Origin: CAYYFX01 sp046330135
GTDB lineage: Bacteria; ARS69
NCBI GenBank assembly: GCA_046330135.1
Contig: JAXLTI010000011.1
Span: forward strand, 1-64,000
DNA length: 64,000 bases
Reading direction: 5' to 3'
This document shows, piece after piece, positions 1 to 8,730 of the stretch (its first letter is position 1; each line of letters begins with the position of its first letter). The position numbers and the translations under genes are program-made. The notes beneath the pieces were generated by a model. That model did not search any database and was not told where the DNA came from. It worked only from the letters and a program-made list of their open reading frames with translations.

Positions 1-23
1 CTGACCCGTCCGGGGCGAAGAGG

Positions 24-163
24 CCGGCCCCGAGGCGAGACGCGCGAACCCTGTCACGGCTCCGAGCCGACGAGCCCGGCCCCGAGGCGAGACGCGCGAA
101 CCCTGTCACGGCTCCGAGCCGACGAGCCCGGCCCCGAGGCGAGACGGGCGAACCCGTCAGGAC
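24..163. repeat. 52-bp tandem repeat, about 2.6 copies
   Basis: Units begin at 24, 76 and 128, each opening with CCGGCCCCGAGGCGAGAC. The first two are nearly identical; the third is partial and diverged. The array lies downstream of the HAD gene and just touches its stop codon. No gene is seen in bases 1-156. Function unknown; it may act as intergenic filler or a structured 3' region. Confidence 0.85.
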
Positions 164-882
164 GATGACGCCGGCGGCGGCGGTTCGAGGAGGGCTTCGA
201 GCTCGGGGAGGCGGGCGATGACCGGGCAGTCGACGTGCGGCGAGATGCCGAGGGGGTCGAGGAGGATGGGGCGGATGCCGGCGCGGCGGGCGCCCAGGAT
301 GTCGACCTGCGGGAAGTCGCCGACGTAGACGGCGCGGTGCGGAGACTCGCGCAGGGCCTCGAGCGCGATGGCGAAGATGCGCGGATCGGGCTTCTCGACG
401 CCGACCACGTGCGAGTCCACGATGACCTCGAAGCGCGAGGCGAGGCCGAGGTCCTCGAGGAGGGCGCGGACGCGACCGTCGGCGTTGGACACCACGCCGA
501 GGCGAAAGCCGCGGGCGCGCAAGCGGTCCAGGGTGGCCGGCGTGTCCGCCTCCACGCGCCGCCAGAGGTTGTCCGCGCGATGGGCCGCCTCGAGGGACGC
601 CCGGATGCGCTCGGCCGCGCCGTCTCCGGGAAGGGCGAGCGCGGCGAGCATCCCGGCCACGTAGACGCGCCATCGCTCGCGGTCGGTGAGACGGGGGTTC
701 TCCTCGGCGCAGCGGTACATGGCGGCGCGCGCGACGGCCTCGGCGGGCGCCAGCTCGGCGGCGCGGAAGGCGGATCCGTGACCCGCCAGCACCGCCGCGA
801 CCCGGTGGAGATCCACGAAGGCGAGGGTGTTGCCGGCATCGAAGAGGATTGTCGACGTCGGCTCGGTGCGAGTATTCCTCAT
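157..882 (-). CDS. HAD-superfamily hydrolase
   Basis: A predicted 241-aa cytosolic haloacid-dehalogenase-fold phosphatase or dehalogenase. Motif I is FDAGNTL near the N-terminus (nucleophilic Asp), motif II/III is represented by VVSNADG and the Lys in GVEKPDPRIF, and motif IV by YVGDFPQVDILGARRAG. A helical cap lies between motif I and VVSNADG. The substrate cannot be read from the sequence. I chose ATG 882 because a GAGGGG ribosome site sits just upstream; an in-frame start at 927 would add 15 residues and overlap the divergent gene at 915. Spacing to that gene is only about 32 bp, so their promoters must overlap. Confidence 0.85.
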   Translation of the reverse strand: MRNTRTEPTSTILFDAGNTLAFVDLHRVAAVLAGHGSAFRAAELAPAEAVARAAMYRCAEENPRLTDRERWRVYVAGMLAALALPGDGAAERIRASLEAAHRADNLWRRVEADTPATLDRLRARGFRLGVVSNADGRVRALLEDLGLASRFEVIVDSHVVGVEKPDPRIFAIALEALRESPHRAVYVGDFPQVDILGARRAGIRPILLDPLGISPHVDCPVIARLPELEALLEPPPPASSS

Positions 883-914
883 GACCCCTCGCGCGATGGC
901 GGGAAGCGGGGAGA

Positions 915-1856
915 GTGCCTGGGACATCGGGCGCCGGCAAGGCGCCCACGGAGGCGCAAGTGCGCTTCGGACGCTTCGAGATCATCGACCGCTTCGACGT
1001 CGCGGGCGGCGGCTTCGACGCTCTCGCCCGCGCGGACGACCGCGACGTGCGGCTCTGGGTCGGCGCCCCCGGGAGCGGCGCGCCCGGCACCGAGGCCGCG
1101 CTGGACGCGCTTCGCAAGCGCCTCGCGACCATCTACCACGCGAGCTTGCCCACGGTCCTCGGCGGGGAGCTGATCGAGGGACGCGCGGTGCTTCTCTTCC
1201 ATGCATATCGCGGGAGGCGCCTCTCGGAGGCGCTTGCGGAGGGCCGGCTCGAGCCGGCGTCCGCCATCGACGTGGTGCGCGCGGTCGGCGCCGGGCTGGT
1301 GAAGGCGCACCGCGTCGGCGTGGCGCACGGCGGGATCACGACCGACGAGATTCTCCGGAGCGAGGACGGCCGTACGCTCCTCCTGCACCTGGGCTTTCGC
1401 CCGTTCCTCGGACGGCGCCTGCCGCGTGCCCCGGACGATCTCGAAGCGCCGGACGGCACCGAACCCGGCGACGTCTTCGCGCTCGCGCGCGTCCTGGTGG
1501 AGTGCCTGGAGGGACGGGACCCGTTTCCGCCCGGACCGGAAGGCCTGGCCGCGCTCGCGTCCACGTCCCCGCGGGATCCGGAGAGCTTCTCGCCCGATCT
1601 GCCGCAAGGCCTCCGCCGCCTCCTCGCTCGGGCGCTGCACCCCGACCCGGCTCGGCGCATGCGCCGCGCGGAAGAGCTGGCCGGCGACCTCGGCGTGCTC
1701 CGGGCTTCCTGGGACTCCCTCTCCCAGGCGCCGCCGCGCCCCGTGATTCCGTTCCCGGCCTTCCTGCAGCGCGGCCGCCTGGCGGCCCTGGCAGTGGGTT
1801 TGGCCCTTCTCGGGCTGCTCGTCTACCGAGCCTGCGGGTGGGAAAAACCGGGTTGA
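915..1856 (+). CDS. Membrane-anchored protein-kinase-like protein (probable pseudokinase)
   Basis: A 313-aa protein with a serine/threonine-kinase-like fold followed by a single C-terminal transmembrane helix (about residues 290-308, ALAVGLALLGLLVY). It opens with a kinase-like first strand (FGRFEIIDRF), but the key catalytic motifs are degraded. The HRD loop reads AHGG, the following Asp/Asn positions are altered, and the DFG position reads HLGF. The glycine loop is also weak. A regulatory or scaffolding rather than catalytic role is inferred. GTG 915 has GGGGAGA just upstream. It lies 98 bp ahead of the histone-fold gene, and the two could be cotranscribed. Confidence 0.7.
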   Translation: MPGTSGAGKAPTEAQVRFGRFEIIDRFDVAGGGFDALARADDRDVRLWVGAPGSGAPGTEAALDALRKRLATIYHASLPTVLGGELIEGRAVLLFHAYRGRRLSEALAEGRLEPASAIDVVRAVGAGLVKAHRVGVAHGGITTDEILRSEDGRTLLLHLGFRPFLGRRLPRAPDDLEAPDGTEPGDVFALARVLVECLEGRDPFPPGPEGLAALASTSPRDPESFSPDLPQGLRRLLARALHPDPARRMRRAEELAGDLGVLRASWDSLSQAPPRPVIPFPAFLQRGRLAALAVGLALLGLLVYRACGWEKPG

Positions 1857-1953
1857 CGCCCCCGATCGGCGCGCCCGATCATGCCCCGCGGCACGGGGCC
1901 CGTGGGGCCCCCGCGAGCAAGTCCTGTCGACCCCTTCCCGAGGAGAGGTTCCG

Positions 1954-2130
1954 GTGGCCGAGATTCTCGTCATTCAGTCCAAGGTCCGAGACATGATCAA
2001 GGCCGAGGGTTGCGCGACCAGCCAAGAGGCGGTCGAGGCGCTCTCGACGAAGATCGAGACGATCGTGAAGAAGGCGGTCGAGCGCGCCAAGGAGAACGGC
2101 CGGAAGACGGTCAAGGGGCAGGATATCTAA
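1954..2130 (+). CDS. Bacterial histone-fold protein (single-domain)
   Basis: A 58-aa protein starting at GTG 1954, preceded by AGGAGAGG at 1941-1948. It begins AEILVIQSKVRDMIK and ends with RKTVKGQDI. This matches the length and layout of one-domain bacterial histones of the Bdellovibrio type: short helix, long central helix, and a terminal R-x-T...D-I motif that forms the histone Arg-Asp clamp. Expected role is abundant DNA binding as a dimer; whether it bends, coats or wraps DNA is not visible. A terminator follows directly. Recognition is by remembered family pattern, not by search; HU-like proteins are excluded by the absence of their beta-arm. Confidence 0.8.
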   Translation: MAEILVIQSKVRDMIKAEGCATSQEAVEALSTKIETIVKKAVERAKENGRKTVKGQDI

Positions 2131-2139
2131 GGACTCGCC

Positions 2140-3237
2140 TCAGACTTCCGCGGCGCGGGAGGGGTCGGCTGCGGCCCCTCCCGTTTCGTTTCCCCGCCGG
2201 GCTTCCACTTCGGTGCGAAGCTGACCGCACGCGGCCGAGATGTCCGGCCCCATGCTCCAGCGGACGGTCACCACCGGCGCCAGCGCGTGGAGTCGCGTCG
2301 CGAAGGCGTCGACGCGCTCGACCTCGGGTCGCTCGAGCTCGGGAGACGCGCCGGGGTTGTAGGGGATGATGTTCAGCTTGAACGGACCGCGGTGGGTGAG
2401 CCGGGCCAAGCGGTCCGCATCCTCCATCGAGTCGTTCACGCCCCGCATGAGCACGTACTCCAGGGTCACGCGGTCGCCGGCGCGCTCCGCGTACTGGCGG
2501 GCGGCGCGGATCAGGTCCGCCAGCGGCGTTCGCGCGGCCCGCGGCATGAGCCGCTCGCGGAGCTCCTGCGTGGGCGCGTTGAGCGAGACCGCCAGGCGCA
2601 CCCCGAGCCCCGACTCCGCGAGCTTCCGTATCCCGGGCAGCGCGCCCGCCGTAGATACGGTGATGCGCTTCGGCGAGAAATCGAGGCCCAGGGGGTCCAC
2701 GAGGAGCCGGCAGGCCCGCATCACCGCGTCGACGTTGTGGAGCGGCTCGCCCATGCCCATGAAGACCACGTTCGTGCGCCCGCGGCGGTCGCGGATCTCC
2801 TTCCAGAGCGGGATCACCTGCGCCACGATCTCGTGGGCCTCGAGGTTGCGGAGGAACCCCATCTTGCCCGTCTGGCAGAACACGCAGTCCAGCGTGCACC
2901 CCACCTGGGACGAGATGCAGAGCGTCACGCGCTTCTCGGTGGGCATCAGCACGGCCTCCACCGAGCCGCCGCCCGGGAGACGGAAGAGCCACTTGCTGGA
3001 CGCGTCCACGCGGCTGCGCTGGCAGGCGACGGTCTCGAGCGAGCCGACGGCCCATTCGTGCGAGAGTTCGTCCCGCAGCTCCCGCGAGAGGTCGGTCATC
3101 TCGTCCAGGGAGTCGACCGCCTTGTCGTAGAGCCAGCGGGCGATCTGCCGGTAGCGGTACTCCGGCAGGTTGCGCGAGAGCACGAGCCGGCGGAGGTCCG
3201 GGAGGTCCAGGCGGCGGAGGTCGATCTTCTCGGTCAT
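2140..3237 (-). CDS. rlmN: 23S rRNA/tRNA adenine-C2 methyltransferase RlmN
   Basis: A 365-aa radical-SAM enzyme that methylates C2 of an adenosine in 23S rRNA and in some tRNAs, supporting translational accuracy. The 4Fe-4S motif CTLDCVFC places cysteines at 114, 118 and 121. The downstream motif FMGMGEPLHN and the C-terminal catalytic Cys in DISAACGQL (Cys337) match RlmN rather than Cfr. Length is normal for the family. ATG 3237 is preceded by GGGAGGGGG; a much longer open frame upstream is not used. The last about 30 codons are low-complexity and contain the terminator of the convergent histone gene. Confidence 0.95.
   Translation of the reverse strand: MTEKIDLRRLDLPDLRRLVLSRNLPEYRYRQIARWLYDKAVDSLDEMTDLSRELRDELSHEWAVGSLETVACQRSRVDASSKWLFRLPGGGSVEAVLMPTEKRVTLCISSQVGCTLDCVFCQTGKMGFLRNLEAHEIVAQVIPLWKEIRDRRGRTNVVFMGMGEPLHNVDAVMRACRLLVDPLGLDFSPKRITVSTAGALPGIRKLAESGLGVRLAVSLNAPTQELRERLMPRAARTPLADLIRAARQYAERAGDRVTLEYVLMRGVNDSMEDADRLARLTHRGPFKLNIIPYNPGASPELERPEVERVDAFATRLHALAPVVTVRWSMGPDISAACGQLRTEVEARRGNETGGAAADPSRAAEV
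2157..2191 (+). terminator. Rho-independent terminator of the histone gene
   Basis: GGGAGGGG (2157-2164) pairs with CCCCTCCC (2175-2182) and is followed by the T-rich GTTTCGTTT. It sits inside the 3' coding end of the convergent rlmN gene. Confidence 0.8.
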
Positions 3238-3360
3238 GCGCCCCCTCCCGGGTGGCCGTTGCGTCGGCGAAACCCCGATCTTATCCTGCTTCGCGGGAGA
3301 AGGCCGGGGTACAGGAAGACGCCGGGGGCCCACGCGGCGCTTTCCAAGGAGGCGGCGGGG

Positions 3361-4167
3361 GTGCGATCCCGTGAGGCAGGCGCGGCTCGAAGGGCCGCCG
3401 GCATCGCCTTGGCGGGGCTCCTCCTCGCCGGTTGTGCGGGGACCGGAGGTCCCGGGGCACAGCCGGGCGGGACCTCGGGGGCGGACGGCAGGCGCGCCGC
3501 CTACTCGCGCCTGATCGGACGGCTCCAGCCGTTCGAAGTCTCCGGCGGAGTCCGCACCGACCGCGGCGACCTCCTCCCCGAGACGATCTCGATCGAGATC
3601 CGCAACGAGGTCTGCGTGGAGAGCCGCGCGCCGGGCGCTCGCTTCTGGTCCCTGGACTACGACACGTGCTTCGTGTGGGTCTCGCGCGACTCCGTCGGGA
3701 CGGACGGGGCTTACTCCGTGTCGGTCCCGTGCCTCGACGCGGACGCCACCTACGAGTCGAGCGAGAAGTTCGGGGAGCTGCGCCTCGTGCAGCGCGGCCC
3801 GGTCACCTTCCTCGCCGAGTCCGACGCGGGCTGGAAGATGCAGGACACGTTCGCGACCTCGCGCAGCCAGAAGCGCGACCTCGTCCTCGATCTGCGCACG
3901 GACAAGTTCTGGGTGGTGGCGAGTCAGGCCGAGCTGAGGGCGAGGCCCCGCGCGGACGCGGCGGTCTTCAGCCGATTCAAGTTCGGCGACGCCGTGGAGG
4001 TGGTGCGCTTCCACCAGGGGTGGGCGGAGTGCCTCACGGACGGGAGAATCGGATGGATGGAGATGGGTTCGCTCGGGACGGAGGAAGAGATGAAGCAGGG
4101 CGCGCCGGCTCGGGACCGCCCGACGCCGGGGGGTGCGGATCCGCCGGGATCGGGAGCCTCACCGTGA
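3361..4167 (+). CDS. SH3-domain lipoprotein
   Basis: A 268-aa predicted outer-envelope lipoprotein. GTG 3361 has a textbook AAGGAGG (3346-3352) upstream, followed by a lipid-attachment signal ending LLLAGC (lipobox). The mature part is unknown until a C-terminal bacterial SH3-like domain of about 50 residues (from SQAELRARPRADAAVFSRF), of the type that binds cell-wall peptides. Two Cys in the middle region may form a disulfide. The last 134 nt overlap the 3' end of the convergent sensor-kinase gene, so the low-complexity tail rich in Pro and Gly may be non-essential. Confidence 0.75.
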   Translation: MRSREAGAARRAAGIALAGLLLAGCAGTGGPGAQPGGTSGADGRRAAYSRLIGRLQPFEVSGGVRTDRGDLLPETISIEIRNEVCVESRAPGARFWSLDYDTCFVWVSRDSVGTDGAYSVSVPCLDADATYESSEKFGELRLVQRGPVTFLAESDAGWKMQDTFATSRSQKRDLVLDLRTDKFWVVASQAELRARPRADAAVFSRFKFGDAVEVVRFHQGWAECLTDGRIGWMEMGSLGTEEEMKQGAPARDRPTPGGADPPGSGASP

Positions 4168-6040
4168 ACGTCGCGCCTTGCCCGCGGCGCGAGTCCACGC
4201 GGATGCTCCCGCCGTGGTTCGCCACGACGCGGTGACAGACCGCCAACCCGAAGCCGTGTCCCTTCGGCTTCGTCGTGAAGTGCGGCTCGAAGATGCGCTG
4301 CTGGAGCGCGCTCTCGATGCCCACGCCGTCGTCGCTCACCCGGACGCCGAGCGCGCCCTGTTCGCGGAACGTCTCCACGCGGATCGCGCCGCCCTTGTCG
4401 AGGCGCTCGCGCGTGGACTCCGCGGCGTTCGTCAGCAGGTTCAGGACGACCTGGCGAAGCTGCTGCGGGTCGGCGAACACGTGCAGGTCCTCCGCCGATC
4501 GGATCGATTCGATGGAGATGCCGTCGAAGCGATTCTGCGGCCGGACGAACTCGATCGTGCGCTCGACGAGCTCGCCGAGATCCACGTCGGTGGGCGACGT
4601 TTCCTTCCGCGACGCGTCGAGCAGCCCGTCCGTGAGCCGGCGCATCTCGCCCACCTGCTCGGCGATGATCTCGGCGCTGCGGCGGATCTTCGCGATGCGG
4701 CGCCCGTCGGGGGCTTCGTCGAGCGCGGCCACGATCAGCTCCGCGCGCCCGCCGATGGCCATGAGGTAGTTGTTCAGCTCGTGCCCGATCTCGCCGGCCA
4801 TCTCGCCCATCGCGGAGAGGCGCTCCGACTGCACGAGGCGCCGCTCCATCTCCTTCAGCTCCGTCACGTCCTTCGTGATCTGCAGGAAGCCCGCGGCGCG
4901 CCCGCCCGAGTCGCGCAGGAGGGTGTGCACCACGAGGAGGTCGCGCGTGCGGCCGCCCTCGCGGTTCAGCCGGAACTCCGTGATCTTGCTGCCCCCCGAC
5001 GTGAGGTGGGGCAGCAGGCTTTCCGCGGGCTGCGCGGCGTCGCCGCCGAACTCCTCCAGGCGCCGGCCCACGGCGAACTCCGGCTTCATGCCGAAGATGT
5101 GCATCGTGTGGGTGTTCGCCGAGATCACCGTGCCGTCGAGATCGGCCACGAGGATGCTCGCGCCGACGTTCTCCACGATGTTCGCGAGATGCTCGCGCGT
5201 CTCGGCGATCTCCTTCGTCTTCTCGTCGACGCGCTGCTCCAGCTCCCGGCTCCAGCTCCGCTGCCGCTCCTGCCACCACAGCAGCCGCTCGGTCATCTGG
5301 TTGAAGGATCGGGCGAGCACCCCGAGCTCGTCCTCCGCGTCCACGCTCATGCGGACGTCGAAGTCGCCCTCGGCCACGCGCGCCGTCGCGCGCGCCAGCT
5401 CCGGCAACGGTCCCAGCATCCGCCCGATGAGGAACATCGCCCCCGCGGTCCCGAGCACGAGCATCGCGAGGGTGATCGCCGCGATGCGCCACCGCAGCTC
5501 CGCCGACTGGCTCGCGCGGGAGCGCAGGGCGAAGCCGACGCGCAGCTGGCCGGTCTCCCGGCCGGAGCCGTCCGCGCCTCCGACGAGCGGCACGACCACG
5601 TCGAGCACCGGGCCCACGGGCGAAGAGCGCGTGCGCACGCGCGTGTCGCCGGAAGCGTGCGCGGGCCACGACGCGAGCGAGCGGCGCAACGCTTCCGGAC
5701 ACGGATCGTCGATGCGGAGGATCTCGCCGGAGGCGCCGCGGACCGCGACGTACAACATCGTCGGGTCGTGGCTCAGGTGCGCGAGCAGGATGCGGCGCAC
5801 GCGCGCGACGTCGCCGCGCGCGGCATCCGGCGCGACGACGTCGGCGAGCGCGGCGGTGATGCTCAGCGCGTCGCGGCGGGCGGCCGCGCGGTCGTGCTGC
5901 TCCCAGGTCCCGAGGAAGAGCGCGGAGAGACCGGCCCCGGTGAGGCACAGGAACGCCACGATGCCCGCGCTCGCCTTGAAGCGCAGGCTGCGCGTCAGAG
6001 CGCGCAGCCGGAGCAGCAGGGGAGAGGGCCGGAGCTTCAC
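4034..6040 (-). CDS. Membrane sensor histidine kinase (HAMP-PAS-HisKA-HATPase)
   Basis: A 668-aa inner-membrane two-component sensor. Helices at about 22-42 and 185-206 bracket a periplasmic sensing region. HAMP (about 207-260), a PAS domain (about 285-395), HisKA with H-box GEIGHELNN (His about 420) and a complete HATPase_c follow: N-box QVVLNLLTNAAE, G1 DDGVG, F-box-like FEPHFTTK, G2 GHGFGLA. It should therefore autophosphorylate. No response regulator is adjacent, so it is an orphan here. GTG 6040 has GGAGG at good spacing and is preferred over the upstream ATG at 6142. About 36 poorly conserved residues follow the ATPase domain and overlap the lipoprotein gene. Confidence 0.9.
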   Translation of the reverse strand: MKLRPSPLLLRLRALTRSLRFKASAGIVAFLCLTGAGLSALFLGTWEQHDRAAARRDALSITAALADVVAPDAARGDVARVRRILLAHLSHDPTMLYVAVRGASGEILRIDDPCPEALRRSLASWPAHASGDTRVRTRSSPVGPVLDVVVPLVGGADGSGRETGQLRVGFALRSRASQSAELRWRIAAITLAMLVLGTAGAMFLIGRMLGPLPELARATARVAEGDFDVRMSVDAEDELGVLARSFNQMTERLLWWQERQRSWSRELEQRVDEKTKEIAETREHLANIVENVGASILVADLDGTVISANTHTMHIFGMKPEFAVGRRLEEFGGDAAQPAESLLPHLTSGGSKITEFRLNREGGRTRDLLVVHTLLRDSGGRAAGFLQITKDVTELKEMERRLVQSERLSAMGEMAGEIGHELNNYLMAIGGRAELIVAALDEAPDGRRIAKIRRSAEIIAEQVGEMRRLTDGLLDASRKETSPTDVDLGELVERTIEFVRPQNRFDGISIESIRSAEDLHVFADPQQLRQVVLNLLTNAAESTRERLDKGGAIRVETFREQGALGVRVSDDGVGIESALQQRIFEPHFTTKPKGHGFGLAVCHRVVANHGGSIRVDSRRGQGATFTVRLPIPADPHPPASGGPEPARPASSLPPSRANPSPSIRFSRP

Positions 6041-6217
6041 GCGTCCTCCAGGATCGAAGAGGGCGCACGCCCGCCGGTTCGCGACGCCGAAACGGCGTGC
6101 GACCCCTCGACGGGACGCCCCCATGACGTAAGCTTCGACCACGAATCGAGTTGCCTTTATTGATCATCCGGAGCGCCCCTTCGGACGCTCGACCCCACGC
6201 TTCCCGAGGAGACCGCC

Positions 6218-6454
6218 GTGACGGATGACCCGGAGACGGTCGAGGACGCCCGCGGGCTTCTCTGCCCGCTCCCCGTGATCCGCCTCGCCGAGAGGATACG
6301 GGGCGTGCCCCCCGGCGGGACGGTCCTCCTCCTCGCGGACGACCCCGCGGCGGAGGAGGACGTGCGCCTGTGGGCCCGCGGCCAGGGCCACGAGGTTCTC
6401 GGGGCCGTCCGGCAGGGCGATTCCCTGCGCATCCGGGTCCGCCGGAAGGGCTAG
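6218..6454 (+). CDS. TusA/SirA-family sulfur carrier protein
   Basis: A 78-aa small cytosolic protein of the TusA fold. The hallmark motif LLCPLPVIRLAERI has the single conserved Cys that carries persulfide sulfur. Relatives deliver sulfur for tRNA thiolation, molybdenum cofactor or, notably, selenium/sulfur trafficking (YedF type). GTG 6218 has GAGGAG upstream. Divergent from the sensor kinase; a 177-bp gap between them holds only presumed promoters. No tusBCDE genes are nearby, so the partner is unknown. Confidence 0.85.
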   Translation: MTDDPETVEDARGLLCPLPVIRLAERIRGVPPGGTVLLLADDPAAEEDVRLWARGQGHEVLGAVRQGDSLRIRVRRKG

Positions 6455-6600
6455 CCCCTGACGCTCGGTGCTGGGACCCCGCGCCGTTCGGCGCGCCTCG
6501 CCTCCCCCTGATCAAAGAACGCATGAAACCGTCAAGACGTGGCGTGCGCCTGCCGATCTCGAAGGACTACCCCGGGATTCCGGATCCAAGGAGGTCCTCG

Positions 6601-8655
6601 ATGCGCTCCACTCACGCTCCCTGGGCGCCGTTCGTCGCGCTCGGGATCGCGCTCGCGTCGCTCGCCGTGTCCCGGCCGGTCGCCGCCGAGCCTTCTCTCG
6701 ATGGTGTCAGCGGGCTGCTCCGCGTTCACTCGGCCGAGCTTCCGCCGCAGGGTTACGTTGCGGGGACGGTGTGGGGCCAGTACGGGCGCGGCGTGTACAT
6801 GCCGTTCCAGTCTCCGCGCGGCCGCGCCGAGACGGTCAAGTTCGGCGACACCGGTCTCTCGATCGAATACGCGCCGTCGACGTTCGTGGAGCTCGCGCTC
6901 CGCGGCACCGCGCAGGCGCAGTTCCTGAAGTCCTATGCCGCCGGCGCCTCCGAGACGAGCTTCGGAATCGGCGACGTGGGCCTCGGCGTCAAGACCTTGC
7001 TCACGCCGGCGTCCCGCAAGGACTTCCGCCTCGCCGCCGAGCTCGACGTCGCCACGTCGACCGGCTCCGGCGACGCGCTCGAAGGCTCGTTGGATCCGAA
7101 CGGCTTCGACATCGGCGGGCGGCTCGCGCTCACGTACGCGTATCGCGCCTCGGAGCAGGATCCCGGGCTGCGCGCGCACATGAACGCCGGCTACTTGAAC
7201 CGCACCGGCAAGTTCGATCCGGCCGCGTGGGCGGTGACGGCCGCCGGCCCCACGCCGAACAGCGCCGTCCTCCACGGGGACGAGTTCCTCTACGGCGTCG
7301 GCCTCGAGATGCCGGTGCCGCGCGGCTGGACCGCGTTCGCCGAGTGGTCCGGCGAGTACGACGTGAACGCCGACGCCGCCTTCAGCGACAACCCGATGCG
7401 CATCACGCCGGGCGTTCGCTGGTCGGCGCCGGGCGGATCGGTCGTCGTGAGCTCCGGCGTGGACGTGTCCCTCGCCTCCGCCGAGGCGGGTCCGCCCTGG
7501 CAGGTCCTGGGCTCCGTGACGTTCGGCGGTCACCTCACGCCGACGGTGGGGACGCTCCTCGGCGTCGTGCGCGATGCGGACACGGGCGAGCCCGTGGCGA
7601 ACGCCGCCGTCGCCGCGCGCAACGGCGCCGCTCAGGCCACGACGGATGCCACCGGGAAGTTCCGCGCGGACATCGAGCAGGGCTACGCCGTCCTCGAGAT
7701 CTCCGCGCCGGGCTACACGCCGAAGACGCGCGTCGTGGAAGTGCCGGCCCACCGCGCGGTCGAGTTCGACTTCACCCTGGCGAAGCGCAACCTGCTCGGC
7801 GCCGTGAACGGGCATCTCACCGACGCGGTGTCGGGTCAGCCCATCCAGGGTCGCGTCCGCGTCCAGGGGACGGAGGCCTGGGTGGAGACCGACGCCGCGA
7901 ACGGCGAGTTCCGGCTCGACAAGGTGCACGAGGGGGTCGTCGTCCTCGAGGTCGAGTCGCGTCACCACGTGGCCACGAAGGCCGACGTGCGCGTGGCCGC
8001 CGGCGACGCCGCCGTGCAGAACTTCGCGCTCCAGCCCGATCCGACGGCCCGGCTCGCCGTGGTCTCCGGAACGGTCATCGACGCGCAGACCGGGAAGCCG
8101 GTCGCCGGGACCGTCACCGCGAAGGGCAAGACGACGAAGACCGCGACGTGCGACCCGGTCACCGGTCGCTACGAGATCGAGCTCGACGCGGGCGCGTACA
8201 ATATTGCTGCGTCCGGTCCGGGGTACGCGGGGCGCGCCGACACCCTGCGGGTCGCCGAGAGCGAGACGCGCAGCGCGGACTTCCAGCTCGCGGCCGTACC
8301 GCACCAGATGACGCTCAGCGGCGTGTCCTTCGACGCCGGCGCCGCCGTGATCAAGCGGGAGTCCCTCACCGCGCTCGAGCAGGCGGCGAAGTTCCTCTCC
8401 GCGAATCCGACGCTCGCCGTCGTCATCGAGGGTCACACGGACGGCGCGGAGTCGCCGGCGACCAGCGTGGCACTCTCGCAGCGCCGCGCGGACGCCGTGC
8501 TCAAGTACCTCGTGGTCAACTTCGGCGTGGATCCGGGGCGGTTGAAGGCCCGCGGCGTCGGCGCGGACAAGCCCGTGGCGCCGAACGACACGGATCAGAA
8601 TCGCGCGAAGAACCGTCGCATCGAGCTGGTGATCGAAGGCGCGGCTCAGCAGTAG
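6601..8655 (+). CDS. OmpA-family outer-membrane protein with carboxypeptidase-regulatory repeats
   Basis: A 684-aa envelope protein. ATG 6601 follows AAGGAGG (6588-6594) and begins a clear signal peptide cleaved after AVSRPVAA. Residues about 30-315 resemble a transporter-like beta-barrel. Three tandem carboxypeptidase-regulatory (Ig-like) domains follow at about 318-400, 400-485 and 485-570, each starting with G-x-V-x-D-A-x-T/S-G. A C-terminal OmpA domain (about 572-684) shows VVIEGHTDG and the NRRIELV end, the peptidoglycan-binding signature. It probably links outer membrane and cell wall. It ends at a hairpin shared with the convergent Wzi-like gene. Confidence 0.88.
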   Translation: MRSTHAPWAPFVALGIALASLAVSRPVAAEPSLDGVSGLLRVHSAELPPQGYVAGTVWGQYGRGVYMPFQSPRGRAETVKFGDTGLSIEYAPSTFVELALRGTAQAQFLKSYAAGASETSFGIGDVGLGVKTLLTPASRKDFRLAAELDVATSTGSGDALEGSLDPNGFDIGGRLALTYAYRASEQDPGLRAHMNAGYLNRTGKFDPAAWAVTAAGPTPNSAVLHGDEFLYGVGLEMPVPRGWTAFAEWSGEYDVNADAAFSDNPMRITPGVRWSAPGGSVVVSSGVDVSLASAEAGPPWQVLGSVTFGGHLTPTVGTLLGVVRDADTGEPVANAAVAARNGAAQATTDATGKFRADIEQGYAVLEISAPGYTPKTRVVEVPAHRAVEFDFTLAKRNLLGAVNGHLTDAVSGQPIQGRVRVQGTEAWVETDAANGEFRLDKVHEGVVVLEVESRHHVATKADVRVAAGDAAVQNFALQPDPTARLAVVSGTVIDAQTGKPVAGTVTAKGKTTKTATCDPVTGRYEIELDAGAYNIAASGPGYAGRADTLRVAESETRSADFQLAAVPHQMTLSGVSFDAGAAVIKRESLTALEQAAKFLSANPTLAVVIEGHTDGAESPATSVALSQRRADAVLKYLVVNFGVDPGRLKARGVGADKPVAPNDTDQNRAKNRRIELVIEGAAQQ

Positions 8656-8667
8656 GGAACGCACGCG

Positions 8668-8730
8668 AGAGGGCCGGCCGGCCCGCGACGTCGCTCCGGG
8701 GAAACCCGCCCGCGACGCCGGCCGGCCCTC
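8668..8730. terminator. Bidirectional terminator-type hairpin
   Basis: GAGGGCCGGCCGG (8668-8680) pairs with CCGGCCGGCCCTC (8718-8730) across a 37-nt loop. It lies exactly between the convergent OmpA and Wzi-like genes. No strong T-run follows, so efficiency is uncertain. Confidence 0.55.

Noticed and set aside
2140..4014. N-terminally extended 624-aa form of RlmN
   Set aside because: The extension is antisense to the SH3 lipoprotein and has no family similarity; ATG 3237 with GGGAGGGGG gives the normal length.
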